Numbered from the stretch's first letter, positions 41,996-54,160 are shown. The stretch: DNA of 64,000 nt from Mycoplasmopsis caviae (GCF_024498215.1 NZ_CP101806.1:62001-126000); one strand, 5' to 3'. The notes: generated from the letters alone by a model not told the origin. Made by a program: numbers and translations.

Positions 41996-44900
41996 AAAAT
42001 AGTTTTAATTGGTCTGTTTCATCGAGGCCTTTAAAAATGTTCAACTTTTCCATTTTTTCGACAAGAGATTTATTAACCGAACTTCGTCTAATAACATCTT
42101 CTTTTGAACTAAAAGGTTTAAAATTTCTTGCTTCAACCAGTGACAGTGCAACAGCATCACCTAAACCATCAATTGATTTAAATGGAGGAATTAAACATTT
42201 ATTTTCATTGTCAATTACTCACTCATGAGCTTCAGACTTTTTAAGACTAATATTAGAAATATAAAAACCTCTTGCATATAATTCTTGTGCGATTTCAAAA
42301 ACAGGAATTAAGTCATCGTCCTTAACTTTTCTCTCATTCTTTGGAATATTATTTAGTTGATTCAATCTATCAGTTACTTTATGTCCACCTTTAATATCAA
42401 TCATATTTTCAATTTCAACTGCCCTAGCATGAGTTGCAAAATAACTAGCATAGTGAGCAAGTGGATAATAAAGTTTAAATCAAGCAATTCATCAAGCCAT
42501 TAAAACATATGCAGTTGCATGAGCTTTAGGAAACATATACTTAATTTTCTTCATGCTCTCAATCATTCAATCTGCAACTTTGTATTCTTTTAATTTCTTT
42601 TCTTCATCTTCAGTCAAACCCTTGCCTTTACGAACTTTTTCCATAATGTTAAAAGCAAACAAAGGTTCAACTTTCTTTCTAAGAAGAAACTCCATAATGT
42701 CATCACGACAACTAATAACATCTGTAATATCAAATTTTCTCTTGTTTATTAAATCTTGTGCATTGTTTAATCATACATTTTCACCATGTGAAAGACCAGA
42801 GAGTGAAATTAAATTAGCAAATGTTTTGGGTTTAGCTTCTTTAAGCATTTGGCGAACGAAATTTGTTCCAAATTCTGGTAAGCCAAGAGCACCTGTTGAT
42901 TCATTGTTAATTTGTTCAGGTTTTATATTCATGGCCTTTGGGCTAGTAAATAAACTTAAGACATTTGGATCGTTTTTTGGAATGTCTTCAATGTTGATAC
43001 CAGTATATTTTTTAAGTAACCTGATAATTGTTGGATTATCATGGCCTAACAAGTCAAGTTTTAGAATATTATCATGAATTGAGTGAAAATCAAAGTGACT
43101 AGTTAATCAAGTTGAATCAGATTCATTGGCAGGATAATTAATTGGTGTAAAATCATAAACATCAAATTCTTTTGGAATAATTAGAATTCCACCTGGGTGT
43201 TGACCAGTTGTCCGTTTTAATTTCTCTATTTTATGGGCTAAAAAGTCAATAAATGGCTCTGAATAATTCCGCATTGCTTCTTCTGTAAATGCTTTAACAT
43301 GACCATAAGAAGTCTTAAGAGCAACAGTTGATATTGTCCCGGCTTTTAAAGTGTGTGTGTTACCAAAAATACGCTTAACTTCATTGTGAATATCGCCTTG
43401 AATATCCCCTGAAAAGTTAAGGTCAATATCAGGAACTTTATCAGCTTTAAAACCTAAAAATGTTTCAAATGGTATACTTTGACCATCAGCTTCAAGCTTA
43501 GTTGAACATTTAGGACATTTTTTATTAGGCAAATCATATCCACTAGTGATTTTATCATCTTGAACTATTTCAAAATATTTACACTTGTTACATAAGTAAT
43601 GAGGCACAAGTGGATTAACTTCACTTATTCCGGCTAAATTGGCCACAAATGAACTTCCAACTGATCCACGGCTTCCAACTACAAAACCGTTTTCTATTGA
43701 TTTTTTAATTAAAATATGACTAATTCAATAAATAACACTAAAACCGTATTTAATAATTGGATTTAATTCAGCTTCTATTCGTTTTTGGATTATTTCAGGT
43801 AAAATCTTACCATATTTTTTATGTGCTGTTTCATAAACTAAATCATGTAATTTTTGACCACTATTTTCAAAATCAGGCGTATAAAGTTTATCTTTAATAA
43901 TTTGAATGCGGTCACACATATCAGCGATCTTGTTAGTGTTATTTATAACTATGTTCTCAATGAGTTCTTTGTCATTTAAAAAAGCAAATTGCTCTAACAT
44001 TTCTTCAGTTGTTAAAAAATCTTGATTTGGAATCGGTATTTTTCCACTTCTGGCTTGTTCATAATTAAATAAATAATGTCTTGCATTCTTGATTCCTTTT
44101 GCATAAACCAAAACTTCATAAGCAACTTTATCATATAAATTTAAGTATTTGACATCAGCAACAGCAACAACAATTTTATTCATTCTAAGAGCTTCACTAA
44201 TAATTTCCTTTAGTGAAATCTCAAGTTGTTCTTGAGTTATGAGTTGATTAGAAATTCAATGACTAAAAACTTGCGGTGCTGGAATTTCAACATAGTCATA
44301 AAGTGCAAGTTCCTTTAAAAATTCTTCATGTGAAGAATAAAAATATGTATCAAGCAGTCTACTTTTTAGTGTTCCTGAGCCCAAAAGTAAATTTGAACTT
44401 CGATTAGCTAAATCTTCAATGAATGTTTTAGGTCCATTATATAAGTTTTTAGTTAGAGCAGTTGTTAAAAACGCATATTGTTCTTTTAAACCATCATAAT
44501 TTTTAGCAATTGTTGAAACTTCATATGAAAATGTTTTATTATATAAGTCGCTGCTTATACAGGAATTAAGTTGTTCAAAAGTTGTGATACCGTTTTTACT
44601 TAACTCATCCATTAAAGCAATCCAGACTTCAGCCAACACTTTTGCATCATAGTCACCACGGTGGGCAACTGTTGGATCATATTCAACACCAACTCGAGTT
44701 GCAACATCTTCAAGTTTGTGCCTTTTGTTTTGTGGAAAAACAATTCTTGAAACGATCAATGTGTCAATAACTGTTACATTAGGAAATTTCATATTTTCTT
44801 GCCTAAATTTTTCTTTTAAAAAATTAAGGTCAAATCTAGCATTGTGAGCCAGTGCAATTTTTCCATCAAGATCTTCAAAAATTCTCCTTAGTGCCTCTCT

Positions 44901-46358
44901 TAATTCGATTCCGCTACTTTGAACCATTGAATTAGTAATACCAGTTAGATTTTCAGTAAAAGGTTTAATTGCCTCTTTACATTTAATAAAAAATTGTTTT
45001 TTTTCTTGGTAATTATTAGAGATTATTGACATTGAACCATATTCAATAATTTCATAGTATCTTGGAATAAGTCCGGTTGTTTCAATGTCAAAAGAAACAT
45101 AGTTTCTGCCTTTAATTTCTCCTGTTGGAACATTTCCTAAGATAGCTCTATTTTTTTTATTAATAACAGAGAATGCTGTTCCATATAATGGTTTAACTTT
45201 TGATTTTTTACTTGCATTATAAAATTCAGGATAACCTTGGGCGCCATCAACATCCATAATTGCAACAGCAGGGTGATTCATTTTTTCGGCGAAAGCAAAA
45301 ATGTCCTTAGGGAAAATTAAACCATCCATTGTATTCATTTTTGAACTAACATGAAGTTCAACTCTCTTTTTGTTTAGTTTACTATTTTCTGCTTTCTCAA
45401 CTAATAAACTGCCAGATTTTTCAAAAAAATCTAAAAAGACAAATTTACTCCTTGCACCAAATGTATTTTCCGCAATTGTTCCATAAATTGTAACTCACTT
45501 ATTATTTGCTAGTTCGCTGATTTGTTCAGGTTCAAATAGTTCAGTGCGAATGGTTTTTACTTCGACTGCGTCCTTGTAATTAGTTAGAAAAAAAGTATAA
45601 ATGTGCTTACCGTTTTTGCTTAATGAATACTCTTGAGAATAAATCATTCCCGTAAATGAAACAGCACTTTTATCATCCATTGAAGAAAGGCTTTCAAGTT
45701 CAACCTTTTCATAACTTCTCTTTCTTCAGCGACTATTAAAACCCGAAGACTTTGAAGTTTCATTTGCTTTATTGATTTTTTCTTGATTTTGAATTTCTCT
45801 ACGCATAAATTCAAGAGTTTTTTTCTTTTCCTCTTCAAGTGCTTTTTTATCTAATGAAACCATTGTCTTAAGTTCAAAATTAATTTTTAAGTCTTTTCAA
45901 CCATATTTTATTAAGGTTCGTTCAAGTTCTTTAAAAAGTGATTTATACTCATCATATTCTTTTTGAGACATCACAGAAATTGTCGCAACAAACTGATCGC
46001 TGAATTTCATTTTCTTTAAAATTGATAAATCTCTTAATTTGATGAATTTGGCTTTTTCATAGGTTAATTCGTTAATAAAATCAATTAAGTTTTCTTTTTT
46101 ATATTGTGAAATATCAAGGGTGATTTTGCCTTTAATATTGTAGACATTATTATTTTTTAAACAAGAAAGAAAAGAGAAAAAATCCTTAGCTTTGATTGAA
46201 TTAGTAAATCTAAAAGACACATTTAATTGGTCTTTTAATTCATCATAATGATAAGTTTCTAACTCAACTTTTTCTAATTCAGGAGTAACTTTTACATTAA
46301 TATCCTTGCAGAGAATTTTAAAGTTTTCATTCTCAATTTTTCTTATTTCCTTAGACAT
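41994..46358 (-). CDS. polC: DNA polymerase III alpha subunit, PolC type
   Basis: Replicative polymerase with built-in 3'-5' proofreading. 1454 residues, full length, many TGA Trp codons. The PHP domain begins near residue 341 ([15 protein letters not shown]). It is split by the DnaQ-like exonuclease with [10 protein letters not shown] near 421-430 and [13 protein letters not shown] zinc ribbon CNKCKYF...CPKC lies near 920-950. The catalytic Asp motif DIDLNFSGD lies near 978, and fingers follow ([19 protein letters not shown]). The C-terminus ends [10 protein letters not shown]. The ATG is preceded by TATAAT only 8 nt upstream and no ribosome site. Confidence 0.97.
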
Positions 46359-46372
46359 ATATAACTATTATA
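46359..46372 (-). promoter_or_regulatory. Near-leaderless promoter of polC
   Basis: On the minus strand TATAAT occupies 46372-46367, then 8 nt, then ATG at 46358. Start of transcription is expected within a base or two of the start codon. Confidence 0.65.
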
Positions 46373-46432
46373 CATATATTTTTTATTTAAAATATAATTA
46401 AAAAAATTAATTTTTTTGCTTATTTTTTAGCA

Positions 46433-46478
46433 AAAAAAGAAGCAAGGAACCGTTTAAAAAAGTGTCGCTTCCTTGCTT
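46433..46478 (-). terminator. Terminator after the 125-residue hypothetical gene
   Basis: AAGCAAGGAA (46440-46449) pairs with TTCCTTGCTT (46469-46478). On the minus strand the stem is followed by C and T7. Confidence 0.8.
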
Positions 46479-46487
46479 AAATTATCA

Positions 46488-46865
46488 TTATAATCTATTG
46501 TTCGAGTATTCTAAATAGTATATTAAAAACTCATCAATAGCGATTTTTCTATTCTTATAATATGTTGATTTTGAGAAATAATCCTCATATCATAATTTAT
46601 TTTCATTTCTTTTCATAAATTCATTTTTTATTATCAATTGACTAACATTACTTAGACAATTAAAAACTTTTTTAAATTTATCAGTAAAGAAATTTTTTGA
46701 CCTAAAAGAAGCCTCATTATTAGTTGAATATTTATCAGAAAAAGCTTCTTGTTTGTTTTTTATAAAGATAGCTTTTTCCATATTTATTATCGTTTCAACA
46801 CTTCTATATTTTTGCAAATTAGACATCTGATATTTTGAAGCGAAAAATGATAAAATGTTATTCAT
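46488..46865 (-). CDS. Hypothetical protein, 125 residues
   Basis: From ATG 46865 (MNNILSFFASKYQMSNLQKY) to TAA 46488, one TGA Trp. It is rich in Lys, Asn, Phe and Tyr and predicted mostly helical; no signal peptide, membrane segment or family motif is seen. It lies 37 nt after proS and ends in a good terminator, so it is probably expressed with proS. The frame is open upstream of 46865 into proS, but that part is a shadow of proS. Function unknown. Confidence 0.6.
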
Positions 46866-46902
46866 AATGCCTTTCTTTTGACAAGGCAAATAAAAGAGAT
46901 TG

Positions 46903-48339
46903 CTAGTAGGCTCTTGCAAACACCACATATCTATTAGTTTCTTTTCGACAATCCTCAAAAATACATTTATGTTTTTCAAGTGGTTTATCAAATTTCTTTG
47001 GCAAACAACGAGTCGTAGCACCTGTTTCATTTTTTATTTTTTCTTCAGCTGAATCTAAGCAACAAAAAGGAGCAACAACAAATTTATGATTTTTAATTTG
47101 GGCTTTAAACTCATCATAATTGTCAACAAAAACTGTGTTTTCATTTAATCTTTTTTCGGCTTGAGCATATAAATTATCATGAATTTCATTTAGAATAATT
47201 TCGACTTGTTCTTTTATGTTTTCATTATTGATTTTGATTTTTTCTAGGGTATCTCTTCTAACAACAGTTACACTTTTATTCTCAATATCCCTTGGTCCAA
47301 CTTCTATTCTAATTGGAACCCCTTGGATTTCCGAATTAGATGCCTTGAAACCCGGACCCTTGTCGCTTGAATCAAGTCTAACTCTAAATTTTCTGCTTAA
47401 TTCCTTGTAAAGATTTTCACAATAAACATGTACTTCTTTGTTTTTATTTGCAAAAAGCTCTAAAACGTCTATTTGAATTGGTGCAACTCTTGGTGGCATA
47501 ATGATTCCACGATTGTCACCATGAGTCATTATTATTGCTCCAAGCAGACGAGTAGAAACACCCCAAGATGTTTGGTAAACATAATCCAAATTATTATTTT
47601 CATTTTTGAATTGTATGTCAAATTGTTTTGAAAAATTTTGAGCTAAATAATGACTAGTACCTGATTGAAGTGCTCTTCCATCTTTCATCATTGCCTCAAC
47701 AGTATATGTTGAACAAGCACCCGCAAATTTTTCTTTTGGTGTTTTTTTACCAATAATAGTTGGAATTGCTAAGTAATTTTTTAAAAATTTAGCATATGTT
47801 GAAATCATTCCCTTAGTAAATTTTCTCGCTTCAATTGCACTGCTGTGGCATGTATGCCCCTCTTGTCATAAGAATTCTCTACTTCTTAAAAATGGATTTG
47901 TAGTTTTTTCTCATCTAACAACATTAGCTCACTGATTGTAAATAATTGGCAGGTCTTTATATGACTCAATCGAATTTTTAAATAAGTCAGCAAATAAAAC
48001 CTCAGATGTAGGTCTAATAAAAACTTTTTCATCTAATTCTTTGTCTCCAACTTTGGTAATTGTTGCTAATTCAGGGTTAAAACCAGCGATGTGATCTTTT
48101 TCTTTGTTAAATAATTTTTCAGGTATTAAAAGTGGCAAGTAAACATTTTGTATACCTTTTTCTGCAAAATATTCATTAAGGTTTTTTTGAATTTGCTCTC
48201 AAATTCCATATGAGTTTGGCTTAAAAACAATTGTTCCCTTTACAGGTCCATAAGCAATTAAGTTTCCTTGCTTGACAACATCAGTATATCATTTAGCAAA
48301 ATCTTGTTCCATTGGGGTTATTTTCTCTAATTCTTTCAT
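46903..48339 (-). CDS. proS: Prolyl-tRNA synthetase (eukaryote/archaea-like short type)
   Basis: 478 residues without the YbaK editing insert of the long bacterial type. Class II motifs: motif 1 in VYLPLLIPEKLF, motif 2 in NVVRWEKTTNPFLRSREFL and motif 3 in GVSTRLLGAIIMTHGD. The anticodon-binding domain (RVRLDSSDKGPGFK) and the C-terminal zinc-type domain with CIFEDC are present, ending in Tyr (VFARAY). No ribosome site precedes ATG 48339; TATAAT stands 7 nt upstream. Confidence 0.95.
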
Positions 48340-48352
48340 AGTTTGAATTATA
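48340..48352 (-). promoter_or_regulatory. Leaderless promoter of proS
   Basis: On the minus strand TATAAT at 48352-48347, a 7-nt gap, then ATG at 48339. The same spacing is seen at ybeY. Confidence 0.7.
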
Positions 48353-48512
48353 TTAAAAAGTCGGTTTTTATGAAGAAAATTAAGCAAAAATGACATTTTT
48401 ATAAAAAAAGTAACTAACTCCAAATGATGTAGAAAAAAATTAGGTTCATATTGTAGCAACTAAATTTGAAGTCTATTAATTGCATAATGTTAAATGATAA
48501 TTAAAATTAAAA

Positions 48513-48572
48513 AATGCAAACCTTTACATTAAAGTTATTAATCTAACCTAAGAGATTTGCACCATTATTATT
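48513..48572 (-). terminator. Probable terminator of rnhC
   Basis: Complementary ends (TGCAAACC near 48514 and GATTTGCA near 48564) enclose an A/T-rich loop; on the minus strand the structure ends in TTTTTT. The stem is imperfect. Confidence 0.45.
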
Positions 48573-48609
48573 TCATTTTATAAATAAGCTTGTTCAATAA
48601 TTTTTTGGT

Positions 48610-49347
48610 CTACTTATCAACGTCAAACAAGTTTATCAAAGTAGTACTCTCATCTTCTAAATCCATCTTAAAACTTTTTTTACAAACGTTATTTTTTGTT
48701 TCTTTGTCTGTATACTTGTTAAAGAATTCTCTTGCGAAATTTTTTACTTTTGAACCAGCGCCAAAAGGAAAAATGCATTCATATTCTTCATTCATTTTAG
48801 ACATATAATATAGAAAATAGTCGCGTGCAATTATTGATGCACAAGCAACTTCAAGACTAATATTTTCTGCTTTGTGTGCAAGCAAAATATCTGCTTGAAC
48901 AGGCTCAAATTTTGCTCAATTATCTAATTGAACTAAATTATTGTAGTATTTTTCGATACTTGCTTTATTCGAATATTGGTCAATAAAAACATAGTCAACT
49001 GAACCAATATTTTTTAAAAGGCTGCCGATAGCACTTAAATGGGAAAACATTTTTAGCGAATTACCATTATAGAATTTATTTAATGAATTGTAACCTTTTG
49101 GACTTAAGTGATGTATTGCATACTTAACTATTTTTTTAAGTTTATAAGCAATTGACTTAATTTTATTGTCACTTATTTTTTTGCTATCTTTAACACCTAA
49201 ATCAATAACTTCTTGAATTTTTTCTTTTGGTATATAAACTGCAGCAGAACAAAGTGGGCCAAAGTAGTCTCCAACGCCAACTTCATCAACACCTATTATT
49301 TTTTTGTCTTCTAAATCAAAGGAAAAGTTATATTCAAGAAATTTCAT
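48610..49347 (-). CDS. rnhC: Ribonuclease HIII
   Basis: Degrades RNA in RNA-DNA hybrids. 245 residues. The HIII active-site opening GVDEVGVGDYFGPLCSA near residues 19-35, then DYVFIDQYSN, VACASIIARDYFL and FPFGAG. It lacks a full N-terminal TBP-like domain (only about 15 residues precede the catalytic fold), so it is shorter than B. subtilis RnhC. It lies 2 nt after the HAD gene, so is co-translated with it. Confidence 0.93.
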
Positions 49348-49349
49348 AA

Positions 49350-50282
49350 TTAGTCTTCCAATTCCACTTCTTCGTTACGACGCTTGATTAATTTAGCCAT
49401 AACTTTATTACTTTTTTCAATTTCCTTTTCAGGATTATCAAGGAATTTGTTAATGTATTCACCAACAGCCCCTTGACGATTTGTTTTCTTTAATTTGATA
49501 GTTGCATATTTTTTAACTGCATCAGGTGCGTTACCAACAGCAACTGAAATGTTAGCAACTTTAAACATAGGTACATCGTTAAAACCATCACCAAATGCAA
49601 CAGTATTTTCTAATTCTATTCCATAGTATCGCGATAATAATGAAAGTGCTCTACCTTTGTTAACAGCAACGTTAGTAATATCAAACACAGGAGTTAAACC
49701 TTCTCCTTTTGATCAATATGAGAACTCGCCTAAGTCACCATATTTTGCTCTAAGGTACTTTCTTAATCCTTCAACATCTGTTGTTTCCTTAACATCAAAA
49801 ATAATACCTGTTGGCTTAAGTGGAATTTTTTCAAAATTAAGTCCAACAACAAATTTAGCACTTGTTGAAAAACCAAAAACTCTTTCTAAATCAGGGTTTC
49901 TGTGTTGAAGTTGAACTCAACCTGGTCCTTCAATTGCTATATTACTAATTTCATTTTTAACTTTTGGATCGCCTAAAATATAAAGCATCTCATTTAAATC
50001 TAAATATTTAATATAAGGTATAAAGTTTTCATCTTCTGGGTGGTGGATTTGAGCACCATTGTAGTTTGCTACAACAGTATCAAGACCAAGCGCTTTATAA
50101 ATTGGTTTTGTACTTCTTCATGGTCTACCTGTTAGTGCACAAACGATATGACCTTCTCTTTTAGCTCTTGCTATTGCTTCTGCAGTTGTATTATGAACTT
50201 CGCCTGTTGTACTTGAAGCAAGCAATGTTCCATCAAGGTCGATAGCAAATAAATATTGAGCCTTTTTTGTTTCTTTATTCAT
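49350..50282 (-). CDS. Cof-type HAD-superfamily phosphatase
   Basis: 310 residues with AAAGGAAAC before ATG 50282. Motif I LFAIDLDGTLLAS, motif II ALTGRP, C2-type cap, motif III lysine in NKGRALSLLSRYYGIE and motif IV FGDGFNDVPMF. Cof enzymes dephosphorylate sugar phosphates or cofactors; the substrate cannot be told. The last 30 residues are a charged tail. Operon with rnhC. Confidence 0.93.
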
Positions 50283-50338
50283 CTGTTTCCTTTCGAGAAA
50301 TAATTTTTAATACGTTAATATGTTAATGTTTATATAAT

Positions 50339-50366
50339 TTTACCAAAAAGCCTATTTTATGGTAAC
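50339..50366. repeat. CTATTTTATGG hairpin repeat
   Basis: TTACCAAAAAGCCTATTTTA then TGGTAA: TTACCA and TGGTAA pair around the core. It overlaps the stop codon of the phosphodiesterase gene and belongs to the dispersed repeat family. Confidence 0.6.
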
Positions 50367-50876
50367 TTCTTTTGGAATTATGCTAACATTTCCATATTCT
50401 TTGTTATTTTTTAACTCAATTATTACATATGATGGTTTAGAACCTCAACGCGGTAAGGTTGTTGAACCAGGGTTAATTAAATATCTTTTAGTTGCTTTGT
50501 CATAATAGTTGATTGGAAAGTGTGAGTGTCCATATAAGAAAAAATCAAAGTCTAGCGCTTTAACTTGTTCAAATAATTCTTTAGGTGATTTTAATAAGTT
50601 ATAATCACCTTGCATATGTCCATGTTCTATATGAAATTTATAGCCTTCTATCTCGAAATCTAATGATGGTGATTTAAGGTAACTTTCATCATAATAAATA
50701 TCATTATTTCCATCTACACAGAAGTCAAAATTACTATTCATATATTCTTTAGGTAGTAAATGGTCGCCACAACTTATTGCATATTCATAGCTCTCGTTTT
50801 TTAGTATATAGTTAACTATATCAATGTTGCCATGAATATCACTAAGCACCAATATTTTAGTTACCCTATTCATCAT
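50352..50876 (-). CDS. YfcE/MJ0936-type metallophosphoesterase
   Basis: 174 residues. Calcineurin-like motifs: VLSDIHGNIDIV, SCGDHLL, DGNNDIY (family GNCD), HGHMQGDY and YGHSHFPINYY. YfcE relatives hydrolyse phosphodiesters in vitro; physiological substrate unknown. AGGAG lies 6 nt before ATG 50876. The last 31 codons follow a TGA Trp. Confidence 0.92.
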
Positions 50877-51096
50877 TAGTTTCTCCTTTGCTTGCTTACT
50901 GTTAATTAGAAAGAATTAAAGATAATTTGATATATGTGTTGTATAAAACAATTATAAAATATTATTTTTATCTAGTTTAATTCTGTCCTTAGTATTTTTG
51001 ATTTAGCAAAATTTTTTAAAATGGACTTTTAAATTCTTTGAAGGTATAGCAAACTCGAAAAACGCTTAATTCTTTTGACAGTTCAAAAATTGAAAT

Positions 51097-51133
51097 TTAC
51101 CAAAACAACTGTTTTATAGTTACTTTGGTCTTT
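51097..51133. repeat. CTGTTTTATAG hairpin repeat
   Basis: TTACCAAAACAACTGTTTTA then TAGTTACTTTGGTC; ACCAAA and TTTGGT pair with the core in the loop. It lies in the divergent spacer between the phosphodiesterase and the large lipoprotein. Confidence 0.6.
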
Positions 51134-51258
51134 GGCAACTTAAAGAAATGTGTTATAATGAACCAATTTTGTCCCTTATTTACTTTGATTAATATTTCTA
51201 TTAGATGCCTTTATTTTGAAAATAATATATACTTTTACAAAATAAGGAGAATGATAAA

Positions 51259-53253
51259 ATGCCTAAAAAAATTACAAAATGAAATAAATTTATTGTTTCA
51301 GTTGCTCTTACAACAACAATCCCTTTTGTATCAAGCAAATGTAATAGTGATACCAAAAATATCCTCTTACAACCCAACCAAATAGAAGAACAAAAAATAG
51401 AAAATGCAAAAGCTGAATTAAAAAAGTCTACTTTAACATTAGAACAAAATAAAACTAAATATAGCAGCATAATTTATGATGCTTTACTAAGTAAGGCTAA
51501 TCAAGCCCTTGCAGATGTTAATGCATTGTTGTATAATCCACAAGCAACATATGAGCAACTTTTTGATAAAAAAGAAGTCGTTGATAAATTAATTAATGAA
51601 CTTGAAAAACAATTTAACGCATTGAAAACTGAAAAAGAAAGTGCTGTTAAAATGTACAATGATTTTAAGAATGAAATTAATATTTTCATTGATTTAATAA
51701 AAAATAAAGATATTAATAAGGCTTTTAATTTTGATGATGAAATAAACAAAATAAAGGAATTAGTGCAGAAGTGCGATCATTTATTAAAAGAAAATAATGT
51801 ATTAACAAGCGTAATAAAAAATATAAGTAGTGAAATTAGTGCAATCATTGAAAAAATAAGTTTAAAACTTCAAGACAAGTATTCAAAACTAAAAATAGAA
51901 GTAGAGGGCAAGTTTGATTCGCTTACTGGTAATGTTTATTCAAATCTCAAAAAAGAGATAAATGACATTTTTAAAAGTGAATCACAGAATAATTCTATTT
52001 CATCTTTTTATGAAAAAGTTTATTATTCCCTAAATAAAAAATATGAAGAATTGCTTGATTTAGAAAAGAGAGAAAACAATAAAACTTATGAAATTCATAA
52101 GCAGGAGTTATCTTCGTTAGTTGCTTCTGCAAAACAATTAAAGAAGTCAATTAGCACAAATTATTCATCTATTACAATCGCTGACCTTGAAAAATATATA
52201 ACTGAAGCAGAATCAAAAATAAATAATAATTCCACAAAGGAAGAACTTATTGAGATTAAAAATAAATTGCAAGCAGAAGTCACTACAATTGAATTAGAAG
52301 TAATTAAAATTAAATTCAGTAGAGAAATTGAAAATGCTGAAAGAATTATTAATGAAATTGAAAGTGAAAAGTTTTACATCTCCTTAAGAAACAATTTACA
52401 AAAACAAATTGATACTTCAAAGGAACTTTCTAATAAAACGAATAAAAATAAAAAAGAGTATGAAGACAAATTAGATAAATTTATAAGTTTCGTTGAGGAT
52501 GTACTTAAAAATAAAAAGAATATTAGTGATGCAGTTGAATTAGTTAAAACTGACATTAAAAAAGTTGAAGACACAATTAACAATAACAAGGATAAAAAAC
52601 TTTTTAGTGAAAAAATTCAACCAAGAGTTAATGTACTAAATACTAAGAAACATGAATACGAGAAAGAGCCCTTTGATAAAATGGAAGTAAGTGTTGTTTT
52701 AGAAAAGTTAAACGATTACCACGATGAATTTGAAAACCTTAATTTATACATTGAAGCAGATATTAATCAAATAAAAAATGAATTTGATGAATATCTTGAT
52801 GAATGAAAAAACCTTTATGAAAAAGTAGAAAAATTTGAAAAACAAATTTCAAACAATGCAAATAAAAACAAATATTTAAATACTTTTACAAAATCTGAAG
52901 AATATACAAAATTCAAAGATAAGACAAATATTGAAGGCTATAACATTCTAAAAGATGAATTAATTAACATAACATCGAAAGTTAGAAACAGTTTTTACAC
53001 AACAAAGAAAGAATTTTCAAAAGATGAAATTAAGAGACTGTTAGAGGAATTTGTTGAAGTTGGCAAGAAGTACAATAATGATGAGACATATAGACAAATT
53101 TCATTTAGGGTTCAAGGACAAGGTAATAAATCGTATGAAGAACTCAAGGCATTAATGAACACTTACGATGATGATTTGCAATATGTTGAAGCATTATTAA
53201 CTGAAGTTGAGAACAAATTAGATGGCTATAAGAAAAAATTGCAAACTACCTAA
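51259..53253 (+). CDS. Large coiled-coil lipoprotein
   Basis: 664 residues. N-terminal signal with lipobox TTTIPFVSSKC, so lipidated near Cys 27 and exposed on the membrane surface. The remainder is almost entirely charged helix (repeated Lys/Glu/Asn/Ile heptads), predicted as long coiled coil, with no enzymatic motif. TGA Trp codons at 51280 and 52804. Ribosome site AAGGAG at 51243-51248. The last 180 codons plus 21 bases are duplicated downstream at 53582-54141, on the far side of a 307-bp element. The duplication leaves this copy complete. Confidence 0.88.
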
Positions 53254-53274
53254 TTTGCCAAAACACCTGTTTTA
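52714..53274. repeat. Left copy of a 560-bp direct duplication
   Basis: Equal to 53582-54141 apart from one A (A6 here near 52805, A5 in the right copy). It contains the 3' end of the lipoprotein gene and its CTGTTTTA repeat, and directly abuts the 307-bp element. Confidence 0.9.
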
Positions 53275-53581
53275 CCCGACTTTCGGAGTTAAAAATTAAA
53301 AAATGAACAATTTGCCTATAAAATAGGCATATTGGTAAAATTTTGGCAATAATTTTAATAACACTTTTACAATTTTAAGGTTAAAATGTGCCGATAAATT
53401 AAATAATACCACAAAATAGTTAAATGTAATTAATTCTTTTTCTGTCAATAATAAGGGAAAAAGTGTAATTAAATGCATATAACACGTTTTGAGAAAAGTC
53501 TTAAAAATGCCTAAAAATTAATGTTTTTTGTGCTTTTTGCCAAAAATTGAGCCTTTTAGTGTGTCTAACTCCGAAACTCGG
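53275..53581. mobile_element. 307-bp MITE-like element with inverted-repeat ends
   Basis: The left end CCCGACTTTCGGAGTTA and the complement of the right end, CCGAGTTTCGGAGTTA, are inverted repeats. No gene lies inside. It contains a hairpin TTTGCCTATAAAATAGGC (53307-53324). Its left part resembles 17096-17190, next to an IS1634-like transposase gene. The 560-bp direct repeat on both sides looks like a very long target duplication, as known for IS1634. It is probably a non-autonomous relative. Confidence 0.75.
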
Positions 53582-54141
53582 GATTACCACGATGAATTTG
53601 AAAACCTTAATTTATACATTGAAGCAGATATTAATCAAATAAAAAATGAATTTGATGAATATCTTGATGAATGAAAAACCTTTATGAAAAAGTAGAAAAA
53701 TTTGAAAAACAAATTTCAAACAATGCAAATAAAAACAAATATTTAAATACTTTTACAAAATCTGAAGAATATACAAAATTCAAAGATAAGACAAATATTG
53801 AAGGCTATAACATTCTAAAAGATGAATTAATTAACATAACATCGAAAGTTAGAAACAGTTTTTACACAACAAAGAAAGAATTTTCAAAAGATGAAATTAA
53901 GAGACTGTTAGAGGAATTTGTTGAAGTTGGCAAGAAGTACAATAATGATGAGACATATAGACAAATTTCATTTAGGGTTCAAGGACAAGGTAATAAATCG
54001 TATGAAGAACTCAAGGCATTAATGAACACTTACGATGATGATTTGCAATATGTTGAAGCATTATTAACTGAAGTTGAGAACAAATTAGATGGCTATAAGA
54101 AAAAATTGCAAACTACCTAATTTGCCAAAACACCTGTTTTA
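53582..54141 (+). pseudogene. Duplicated 3' fragment of the lipoprotein gene
   Basis: Right copy of 52714-53274. It encodes the last 180 or so residues of the coiled-coil lipoprotein, but without start, signal peptide or ribosome site, and with a one-base deletion near 53678. An ATG-started frame of 149 codons (53671-54120) remains open by virtue of the copy, but nothing suggests it is translated. Confidence 0.85.
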
Positions 54142-54160
54142 TAGATATTTAAAGCAAATA

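Noticed and set aside
46866-47030. N-terminal extension of the 125-residue hypothetical gene
   Set aside because: It lies over the 3' part of proS in another frame and looks like a shadow.
50482-51470. Antisense or overlapping frames around the lipoprotein start
   Set aside because: Low-complexity hydrophobic shadows of Lys/Asn/Ile-rich coding sequence on the other strand.
53671-54120. A 149-codon frame that could be called a separate gene
   Set aside because: It is the copied 3' end of the lipoprotein gene, without a ribosome site or signal peptide.
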